NCBI GenBank assembly: GCA_020064725.1
Contig: JAGTWJ010000001.1
Coordinates: 6,262,001-6,326,000 of the forward strand
Source of the DNA: Drechslerella dactyloides
Taxonomy: Eukaryota > Ascomycota > Orbiliomycetes > Orbiliales > Orbiliaceae
Direction: 5' to 3'
DNA: 64,000 bases
A model generated the notes under the pieces. It was not told where the DNA came from. It ran no database searches and saw nothing but the letters and a program-made list of their open reading frames with translations. Position numbers and translations under genes: made by a program. Numbering within the stretch: the stretch's first letter is position 1; every line of letters begins with the position of its first letter. Of this stretch, positions 54,701-64,000 are shown piece after piece.

Positions 54701-56973
54701 TCCGTTGGATCATGCATTTTCTGATTGGCCATAGCTACCCGATTTCAAGAGAGAACAATTGCATCCTTCCTTGGCGCTCCTTCCGTCACACCTTGGCGCT
54801 TATTAGACGCATTTCCAAGCCTCTTGTTTACCAGGAGCGGGTTCTTAGGAAGCTTCAAGCTGAATATTCAACCTCAAGGAAGGTGGATTGAACATCACAT
54901 GTGTGTACATATCTGTACTTGCTTGATTTTACACTTTGTAGAAGGCTAAGCATCGGCGCATACGTGGAATTATAGAATTCGTCCGAGGGTCGTATAACGA
55001 GATTCCCCTTGTGCTTGGCTGCTATATATTTTTTTCGTTTTCGGTTTGCATCAACCTGCTGATGCTCGTGAGGATAGTTGAACTTTGTTCGGAATCGCGG
55101 ATCCGGATTTGGCTGACAGCTCGGGTGGAAGTGGGCAGATGGAGCAACTCCGAAGGCGAATGCTCCGTGATGGGCACATAAGTGAGCCCACTCTGCAGGC
55201 AAACACCTCTAGCACAGGCGTCTGATATCATCATTGGCCATGCGCGAAACGTTGAGGCACAGCCTCTGGTTGGAGGCTGTTACGCCGCCAAGCAGAGAAC
55301 GGCTGAAACTAAAACCGATCAGCCCTTAGGTTGAGCTCAGGAACTCTGGGCTGCATAGCTAGTACACCACATTTTACAGTTTTGATGTATCGCGCTGAGT
55401 TGAAGCCACCCCTCATTTTGCATTTTACATGCAATCATTTCCTCGATGGACAATACTAGCAGGGAAAATCGCAGAGGGGTGCTCTTGTCACTCAACGGTT
55501 TTTGTTTGAGGTTTCTGACTCGCCCGATGCGCCGTGACTCGGATGACGGGTTGGAAGCCGGATTGATCCAAGGATCGGGGGATGGATTACGCCAACAGCA
55601 GCTTCCTCATGCTCGTGATTGTTGATTGCATGTGAAAAGCGGATGCGCATTTTCGTCCTCGTTGGTGCTTCGGATCCTGCCCGAGAATATATTGACATCG
55701 AAGGGCAGGGGATATTTCGAGTTCGGTGGATTATAATTCCGACCCATGCTCGCGCAAGTTTCATCGCATCAGATAATAACCAAACTTTAGATATGCGGGA
55801 TGAGCGGCGGGCTTCTCGACAGGCCTTGCGGGTTGCAAGTCGCAGACTGCCCTAGACTAGACTGCACGGGACCCTCCGCTGGCTGCTTTTGGGACAAGGG
55901 CTAGAGTATGCAGAATATCCATGCCGCCAAGAATTGATAGCAATGACTGATGTACGGCCATGGGCATGGTCCTGTACCGATCTTTCATTGGCCATGGGGG
56001 TCAGCTTTTTCTGAATTCGACTATGGCGGTAAGCACGAAATTAAGAACGAAGGCAAGAAGGAAGGAAGGGGTGGTGAAATACATACAAACATTGCAACAG
56101 TACCCTGAGCTCGATGTTGATAGGGGTGTGGGTATGATGACAGTTTTCAAGTCCCAAGAGCTGCTAATGGAAAGCCTGCATAACTAATGCTGCACTGGGT
56201 TTTTCGACTGATGAAATTGTGCACTGGAATGACATTGAGGTCAAAGTACAGGTACCTCCATTTGCGAAAGTACTTGCAGGTATAAAGAGGAGGGTTGGGG
56301 CATGTGTCCACGCTCGGGCAGGCACACATCTTTCGAAATTTTCTCTTGAACGTGGATGCTCTCGCCCTTAGTGAAGTCGGAATTCGACGGTTCTGGTTTG
56401 GGAAACTGGCCCTTCTTTGGTTGGTAGGCTTAGTGCTCGATAGACACCTGCGCCCAATACTCCGTACCCTTGACTTCTGCTGTCCGATGCCAGCAGCATT
56501 ATAAATACACACACCGAGACGCCTGTTGTCTCCAACTCTACTACTACGACTCCTCCTGCTATACTAGCTCATATTGCCGCCCTTCCTCATCAGCTGTTTC
56601 GTTGCCTATCTTCAGCAGACAGATCTTTTGTACTGGTTGAGAGCAGATTAGTGGCTCATTTGTAGGTGTGCACAGAATTTAAAAACTGGTCAGGGTCCTC
56701 TTCGCTAACTTTCCTTGCAGCAGAGCATCGCATCGTGCGCGACCGCCCACCAGTTTCCCAAAAATAACAGCATCTGACCGACAACACAACATCCACGCTC
56801 CCTTTCCAGAAGGAGAAATAATATCACCGCAATCGACGTCGAATCAAAAATCTCGCATTCGGCTTTTCGTCTTTGTTTTTGCAGATAACTCATATAATAT
56901 CTTGCTTGGACTTGTCCCTACATTCTGCCATTATTATACCTTGTGCGCCCGCACAAGCAAACTCACATCGACA
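51743..56973. other. Long AT-rich gene-poor stretch
   Basis: 5.2 kb without a gene I can support. ORFs are short, overlapping and mostly lack ATG starts or features (for example 53335-53601 plus, 54855-55202 minus, 56147-56512 minus). Many TATA/ATAT runs. No transposase, reverse transcriptase or terminal repeat recognised, though the region could be decayed repeats. Confidence 0.4.
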
Positions 56974-57435
56974 ATGACATCCTCAGACATATTACCTACC
57001 TCAAGTTTCAGCAGATCCATCAAATTCGCCTTCCGCAGCCGCCGCCGTTCCACGGGCAGTAAAAGTGCGAGCTCTGCTGGCTCCCCACCCACCGCCATGA
57101 GCACCTCATCAGTGCTGTCTGCTCCTGTCGCCATGCCGATAAAAACACCAAGCACCTCACCGACACCGTCTACGGCCGGTCTCAGCCTGTCGCCACAATC
57201 TCTCTTCCTTGCGTCCAAAAACTATCCGCATATCCACATCAAAGAGATGGTCTACGAGGCCTGCCCAAGAATGCCGAAGCACTCGTACGAAGAGAGTGTG
57301 ACCGATTGCACGTGTGGGAAACGGGCGGTCGATCGGTACCGAGAGATGTGTGGACTCAAGGACGCCGAATGCCCAGGCTGCAAGTTTGGGTTTGACGAAC
57401 CGCAAGAGGAGAGCGACGACGACTATTACTACTAG
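56974..57435 (+). CDS. Small unknown protein with CxC/CxxC motifs and acidic-Tyr tail
   Basis: Single-exon ORF of 153 residues starting at the in-frame ATG at 56974 (ACAATGACA). The first 80 residues are Ser/Thr/Pro-rich with a basic patch FAFRSRRRSTGSKS. The C-terminal half is better ordered: YPHIHIKEMVYEACPRMPK, then TDCTCGKRAVDRYREMCG and AECPGCKFGF. The CxC and CxxC pairs could bind zinc. The protein ends in EESDDDYYY. No signal peptide or membrane segment. It looks like a small regulatory or adaptor protein; I do not recognise the family. The coding part is more GC-rich than the AT-rich stretch upstream. Confidence 0.65.
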   Translation: MTSSDILPTSSFSRSIKFAFRSRRRSTGSKSASSAGSPPTAMSTSSVLSAPVAMPIKTPSTSPTPSTAGLSLSPQSLFLASKNYPHIHIKEMVYEACPRMPKHSYEESVTDCTCGKRAVDRYREMCGLKDAECPGCKFGFDEPQEESDDDYYY

Positions 57436-58999
57436 TCACGGCACGCTTGCGTGCTCGTGAGCCTCACAGTGGCAGATGATATTAGTCTTTGATCAGACTA
57501 CGGACTTTACGATTCACGGCGTCATCATTTTTTTTATATAAATATCCTTTGTATTGAATGTCCTTGCATGATGGGTTTGAGTTTTAGCTTTTTGTGATAT
57601 TCCACAGGCGGGTTTGGATTAGAAGGCTGGGAATTCCGGATGGGTTAAGCGATTGTACTTGAACGGGTTTAACGATTATTACTTCCGAGTTTTTGTTGCA
57701 ACTATCTGCACGCACGCCATACGTTTCAATCTTGCGGTTTGTGACTTTTCTTTCTTTCTTTCTTCTCTCTTTCTGATTTCCCAGCGCAGCATGAATGGAT
57801 TTTGTACCAAAATGGGTTTCTAGATTGGATGGAGGGGTTCTACCAACTTGGCGGGGGCAAAAAGCGAGCAACCGGGTGGAGGACACGCCACGTTACCAAG
57901 ATATGAAAGGGACTAAAAAGCTTTCAGAGATGCATATGATGTGATGATACCATATTCTCACAAGGCATAGCAAACTTAAGTACTTGTTTACTTGGAATCA
58001 AGTCGCTAATTTTCTGGGCGGGCTGCGGGCCCTGCTCGATCCGCTCTATTCCGCTGGAGACTGTCTTGTGAACAGCTTAGAACCGGCAGATGCCATTTCG
58101 ATGGCGAGACTAACGGTGTCGATGAAGTGGATAAGCCTCGATTGCTGGCAGCAACGTTAGCTGTCCCGCTTCCGTTCTGACCTGTCAGGTGAGCTATCTG
58201 AGATGAGATGTTCGGTGGCGTGGATCTATGGAGTGTCGTGATATAATAGGTTGTGGCAGAGAGGCTCTGGTCTATGGGCAATATGCCCTGCCAGCAAGCA
58301 ATTATGTCATTAGTCGGCGGATGTGTTGTGCAAGGTTGCTGTGTGTTGCACAAACACGTTTGTCGGATAGGAATTTCCCTTTCTGACGGGCGCCATACAA
58401 TCGTCATGCCACCAGCCAAACAGCAAACGGCGCCCGATCTGTGCAGCCAGCCCAGCCCAGCCCAATTGCAAGTGCAGGCCAATCAACCAGAGTCCCAACC
58501 CATCATCATTTCATCCCTCTCCAACCACCACTCCATCACGACCAGCTCTCTCGGCCTTTCCTCGATCTGGCGCCAGCATTCGGCTCCCAATCCGATCGCG
58601 ACAGCTATCACGCGGTCGCTGCGTCTTTGCTTTCCCGCTGTGTCACTTTTCGCTTCAACTTGCGCCCCTTCCACTCCTCCAATCGACGTGTCAGCAGTGT
58701 CCAGTTGGTGGCGGTGACACCGGACGGCGGGTCCACCATCACGCCGAAAATCGAATCATTTGAGCCACCCCAGAGGCCGCTCGAGTTCCTTTGCGAATAG
58801 CTAGAATTGGAAGAGTCTACACGTGGACGCGATACATCCTTCTTAGCAGGAACCTCAAGCTCGAACGAGTTTTGTACCAGGAATGCTCGTGCAGCCACCC
58901 AATCGCGACCAGAACTGGCCGTAGAAACCAAGAGTCACCGTTCTCACCGACCATACACCGCACGACAGCCTGCTCGCGAAGGCTCGAGGCACCGAAATC
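57436..58999. other. Intergenic upstream of JHD1
   Basis: 3' flank of the small unknown gene and JHD1 promoter/leader. Contains a TTTC microsatellite and, from 58440 on, C/A-rich sequence typical of a leader. ORFs on both strands in 58250-58930 overlap each other and look like shadows of the biased composition. Confidence 0.4.
57747..57765 (+). repeat. TTTC microsatellite
   Basis: Four tandem copies of TTTC plus a partial unit, inside a longer pyrimidine-rich tract. Non-coding. Confidence 0.85.
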
Positions 59000-61900
59000 A
59001 TGTCATCGAACACGCGATCAAAAAAGATCGAAAGAACCACCCGTACATCCGAGAGGAATCGGAAATCACTCCCCTCGAGTGGAGCCGAGAAGCCACCTTC
59101 ACGAACCTCAGGTCGGAAAAAGGAGCAGAGCCCTGACAAGATTGTCTCATCAGAGTCTAGAGATGAGTCTGGCATCGATCTGGTCGAGTCTCTACTGAGA
59201 GACGACGGCGCGAATACACCTGTGGATGCCGAGGCGCTAGGTCAGAAGCTCTTCGAGCAACTTTCCAAGGCCATGAAGAAACCTCACACCCCTGCACCTG
59301 AACCAGAAGATGCCTCAGCGGGCGAGCCAACACCAAAGCTGAAGCTTGAAGACGACTCTGGACAGTCAGAGGCAGGCCTACCAACCCCAAAGCCAGCGGA
59401 CGACAAGATCAGAGCCGAGGATCTAGAAGCAGCTAGGGATCTGGTTCACTTTTTTGAGGCTCCCCGCTATCTTTCTGAAAAACTGGAAGGTAGGAGATCT
59501 CGATGCGCGGGTAGCATATAGTGTCGGAATAGGATTTTGCTGATTCACTACTAGGCGACGGTTCTGATTCACCGGATGACGATACAGGTGAGGCGATTGC
59601 ATAAATTACCTGTCCCTACGCGGTTCTAATTGACGGCTTACTGACTTTCTGCTATAGCTATCTCTGTTGAGGATGGGGGCAGACTGGATATAGACTCACG
59701 GACAAGGGCGCCTGACAACGCGTCTGCGACTGGTTCCACAGCAACAACCATCGAATCTCGCGCGAAAGATCTCACGGCGCCGGACACCACGCTTAGCTCC
59801 GCGATACGACCCACCAAATCAGCAACCACGCGACAAGAATCTCATGATTCGGAAATCAAAGCCAAACATCCCGGTACAAAGGGCCCATCTATCCTCAAGG
59901 CAGAAGCGCGAAGTCCAAAATTATCGCCACCGGTTCTCGTCGCAGATGATGGCCCAGAGAACGAAAACTCCTCTGTTGACCATCTCTCAACACCGAAGAA
60001 CGCAGAAGCGGCTGCAACTATTGACATTGCAAATCTTCAGAAGCAAACGGTTGCCCAATCGAACGGTATAGCTCCGAACGTTACAGTCGCGATGCCATTA
60101 GATGAGATTGATGGCCCGAGAACAAGCGGCATGGACGACTTATTGACCAGCGCTCCCTCCTCTATGGCTGTGGACTCCATCGCGGGCGCCGCATTTCCTC
60201 AGCCCGATACATCCAGTGGTTTTCTCGCTATAGGTAGTAAATCAGGCAACGAGCTATTCATGTCCGACAACCAGTTGCCACTATTGTCTGGCGGGATCAA
60301 TCCTCTGGACATTTCTCTGAATGTGGAGGAAGATGTCACAATGACTGATGTTTCCAAGCCAAATACGTCAACTTTGAAGAAAACATCCAATGCAATCGAA
60401 GACGACGACGCCCCTGTAGATTGTTGTGCATCCTGCAGGAGAGCTGTACCCCTGGTTCGTACAGGCCCACGTTCACACATCGTTCCAACTTTATGGATAC
60501 AGTGCGATGGATGCAAGAAGTGGTATCATAATGTCTGTGTGAATGTTTCGGAGAAAGAAGTCAATGACTTGGATAAATATCATTGCACAACCTGTGTCCC
60601 GCGGCTAGGCCCGTCCACTTGTAAGTTGCATCGGGTTCCCCATCTAAATTCTTACGCTAAACCACACTAGATCGCCGAAAATCGTCTCGCGCACACACCG
60701 CTATCGATTACGTATCCCTGAACGAAGGGTCACGTGCTCCTTTCAAAGCATCGGACTCGACGCAGCATCCATTTGTTGAGCCTATCAGCCATATGCAGTT
60801 CGCGCCGGACGATTTTCCGAGAATGATACCGGAACTACTTGACGCCGACTTCTTTGAGCAGGGCCAGGGCTTCATACAACCGATCGTTGTTCCGGCTTCA
60901 TGCAATCCAAGACCGCATTCTCTGAGAGAAATCCACCTGCTTACGAATGGGATGCGGGACGACGGGACGATTGATGTGGAAAAGGTGACAAAGGTGGAAA
61001 AATTTCCGGCTCTCATCAAGAAGGATAAGAAGGATGCAACTCCAAAATCGCGTAGCGCTATTCGCGTCGCGACGTCGGATCAAGTCACAGTATCTCGTCG
61101 GCCAGTTGATGATGCTGATGCGCTGGGTATGGTAATGCCCGCCGATTTGACGGTTCGGCGAGTCGCAGAGCTCATTGGGTTTGACGAGAAGGTCGAAGTG
61201 CTCGACGTCCTATCGCAGTCTCAAGACAAGAAAACTTGGACGTTTGTTGACTGGGTAGAGTATTTTGAGAATCCCCAGAAGGATCGGGTAAAGAATGTGA
61301 TCAGCCAAGAGTTTTCCCACACGCGGTTGTCCGACGCGGTACGACGACCAGCCGTCGTCGAAGCGCTGGATTTGGCGGACCAAGTTTGGCCTGAGGATAT
61401 GCGCAGCACGTTTCCCAAGATCCAACTGTACTGCCTCATGGGGGTAGCGGGGTCCTACACAGATTTCCACATAGATTTCGGTGGTTCCTCGGTGTTCTAC
61501 CACGTCATCTCTGGGAAGAAGACATTCTTCTTTGTCCCGCCGACAAAGCAGAATCTGGCAAAGTATGAAGCCTGGAGCATGATGCCGGACCAGAACTCGA
61601 CGTGGTATCCGAGCTTGTTGACAAACGATAATGGAAACGGCGAAAATATGGTACGACGAGTTGACTTGCAGGCTGGCGACACGATGCTTATCCCCTCGGG
61701 CTGGATACACGCGGTGCTTACGCCGGAGGACGCTTTGGTGATTGGTGGTAACTTTTTAACGAGGCTTGCGATCGACCGACAGATCAGGATAGCAGAGATT
61801 GAAAAGAACACCAACGTCCCGGCCAAATTCCGACATCCTCAATTCCAAAAAGTGATGTGGTTTACGGCGTTGGATTATCTTCAGAAGGATCCTTTGCCAG

Positions 61901-64000
61901 ACGAGCTATTCGACGACGATGATTGGGAGCTTCTGATAGCGACAGAGGAAGTACAGATGCAGCGGACATATGTTGCTTACTCGCAATACGAGTTGGATGG
62001 ACTGCCTGTCCTGGCTGATTACCTGCTTCGGACGGCCCTCATAGTCATGAACTATATCACGGAAGGAATAAGCCCGGAGAAGCGGAAGCGTGTACAGAAC
62101 AGCATCCCGAAACATGTGCAGGATCCATTGAGCACCGTCCAGCTGTTCGGGCGATGGATGGCATGGAAGCGGGGTGATGTGGTGGTCCCATACTGGGCTC
62201 GCAGAAACTGGAATCCGGGTGAAGGGTTTGTCGGACTGGGCAGCGCTGAGAAAAAAACAGGGGGACAGAAGGGACGGAAGGTCAGGTCAGAATCTTCAGA
62301 CGTCGGGAAGGGGGGGTCGCCGAGAGAAGGCCTGCGGAAAACGAAACCGTCTGCGAAGCTCCGAGACAACGCACCGGGATCACCGTCAATTGTGGTCACG
62401 CCTAGTAGACAGGTCTCCTTCTCGTCGGATCCGAAGGCCGCAGCAGACAAAATCAAGAGCTTTGCAAAAAAGAGTGGGAAAAGAGCAATGTCGCCTACTT
62501 CCGCGGGCGCGGTTACGCCCACTTCGGCAAAAGCGCGAAAGATATCCGCCGGATCAGCTCAGACGACACCTGTGGCTTCACATAAAAGGCAAGATTCTGA
62601 CACCCCTGTTCCCGGGCGGCCAAGGTCTGGGTCGAGCGCACGAAGGGCATCCAATTCGCAGAATGGGTCGAGTAAGCCGGCGGCAACATTGTTCACCCCA
62701 GACGGCAAACCACTGTCTCAGGCGGTCATTAATAAAGGACTGGCGGACAATCACCGGCTTGCGGAAACGATTCGAAATAAATACACGTACAGTTCTAGCC
62801 CTAAAAACAGTATTCTTGGACCAAAGCGGACAGCTTGCGACGAGTGTCGGCGTCAGAAGGTATGGACGTTACTCTCGATTGATAAAATGCTTGGAGTGAT
62901 GCTGATTGATGTGGTTACGTAGATCGCGTGCAAACACAAAGATGAAGTAGCTCTGGCAGAGGCTGAGATTATGAAAGAGCTCACGAAGACGACCAAGTCC
63001 GGAGTGATTTTTGATGCGTCACAAAAGTCAGCGGCCACTTCAGCGGCTACGACGGCAACAGCAACTGCTGGGGCCACAGGAGCAACGACTCCGACGGTAC
63101 AAATGTCGCCGGAAAGTCAACCTGCAACAGTGCCGGGCTCGACAGGCAAGGATTCGGCGCGAGGTGTTAACTATCAGATCTCCAAGAACGGTCGGCCGGT
63201 TGCCTGCGAGGCCTGCAAGAGATCACGGGTATGTTCATGAAAAGGTGTTGGTGGTGGGGGATGGATCGCACGGTATACTGACTTTCACTGAATAGCGGCG
63301 ATGCATACATAACGGACAGGAGGGTTTCCCGCCGGCTAGGAGGCGCTCTCACAAGGACAAACCCACTCCAGAAACAGACGCTGCGAACGACTCTCGGAAC
63401 CGTCGGAAAAAGCACGCGACAAGCAGTGGCATGGGCGACGATTCGATGGGCGAGTATGAGTCGGAGCCGGAGCTGAGCGATGAGCTTTCGACGCTTAGTT
63501 CGTTGGACTCAGCCGCCTTGCAAGATGAGGATTCCACGCCGTTGGACCAGCATATTCTGGATACAGGCGCCGGTAGTGGGACGGCTGTAGAGAAAGGCTT
63601 CCTCAGCGGGTCAGCCAGCGTTGGCGGGAAAAAGTCGAATTACCTAGGGATGGACTTTGAGAGTTCGACGCTCGGCAACTACGCGAGAGAAAGCGGCCTC
63701 CGTGGAGGGGTGCCTGGCGCAGGTAATGGAGGCGGCGTAGCAGAGAAAAATGGAGATAGCATTGCAGCAGACGATTCTCGGGCTGGGGCTAAGAGACGGC
63801 TACCGGAAGAGTTTGCGGCATTCAGAGGGGCTGCAGACGACGCGGACGATGCCGACGAGAGTGTTTTTGCAGCGACTGCGGCTACGGCGGCAGCAGCCGG
63901 GGCAGCGGGAAGTGCGGCTAGCGCGGCCAGTCAGGCAAAGAGGGCTCGGGTGGAGACGTCGCTATTTTCGCCGCCGGAGGAAGGAGTGCTGGGGACGTAT
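59000..64000 (+). CDS. JHD1: JmjC histone H3K36 demethylase Jhd1 (KDM2 family), 3' end missing
   Basis: Fe(II)/2-oxoglutarate lysine demethylase of chromatin. Six exons in the window: 59000-59489, 59555-59587 (33 bases), 59658-60620, 60671-62859, 62923-63228, 63296-64000; at least 1562 residues, still open at the edge. A disordered acidic N-terminus leads to a PHD finger (about 429-489: CCASC, QCDGCKKWYH, CTTC). The JmjC domain follows, with iron ligands His762 and Asp764 in FHIDFGG and His842 in SGWIHAV, and a 2-oxoglutarate-type Lys in SGKKTFFF. The catalytic residues are intact. The C-terminal region is low complexity with two small Cys modules: CDECRRQK-IACKHK and CEACKRSR-RRCIHN. Each is split by a phase-0 intron at the same place. 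An alanine-rich segment lies near the window end. Confidence 0.92.

Noticed and set aside
58253..58717. 154-codon plus-strand ORF upstream of JHD1
   Set aside because: Overlaps equally long minus-strand ORFs in a composition-biased leader; no features.

Overview
The window looks like nuclear DNA of a filamentous ascomycete (Pezizomycotina). Genes carry short GT-AG introns (about 50-280 bp) with CTAAC/CTGAC-type branch sites. Single-copy fungal housekeeping proteins are recognisable (Bub1, Rqc2, Apn1, Pmr1, Sua5, coatomer zeta, Rub1, Rmt2, Jhd1). GC-rich gene blocks alternate with long AT-rich, gene-poor blocks. I cannot name the class or genus. No tRNA, rRNA, CRISPR array or intact transposon was seen.

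Layout. 1-13 kb: the start of an unidentified minus-strand gene running off the left edge, then BUB1, RQC2/NEMF and APN1 on the plus strand. 13-20.7 kb: AT-rich, with a small secreted PSG-repeat protein, an orphan six-helix membrane protein and broken coding-like stretches. 20.7-23.8 kb: PMR1 Ca/Mn pump. 23.8-30.7 kb: almost gene-free, with one candidate small secreted protein. 30.7-40.1 kb: dense block of SUA5, RET3 (minus), a mitochondrial helical-repeat protein with a puzzling in-frame TAG, RUB1/NEDD8 and RMT2 (minus). 40.4-47.1 kb: a minus-strand pair, a 1624-residue CHAT-protease/STAND-NTPase/helical-repeat protein and, 713 bp upstream of it, a 275-residue gasdermin-like protein. 47-57 kb: AT-rich, holding a 12-cysteine secreted peptide with a Kex2 site and a cryptic three-exon membrane protein gene. 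57-64 kb: a small unknown protein and JHD1 (KDM2-type histone demethylase), cut by the right edge.

The most interesting system is the CHAT-STAND plus gasdermin pair. In fungi, gasdermin-like pore formers are known to be activated by proteolysis, and their genes often sit beside genes for subtilisin-like or caspase-related CHAT proteases with NLR-like architecture. The pair here fits that pattern: a sensor/protease with intact CHAT His and Cys next to a short single-domain gasdermin with an acidic C-terminal tail. The likely role is regulated cell death in non-self recognition or defence. The STAND P-loop carries Arg where Lys is expected. The housekeeping genes are unrelated to one another in function. 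The accessory genes (secreted peptides, orphan membrane proteins, the cell-death pair) lie in or beside the AT-rich blocks.

All exon borders were inferred by eye from reading frame, splice consensus and remembered family conservation. No alignment, structure prediction or database search was run.
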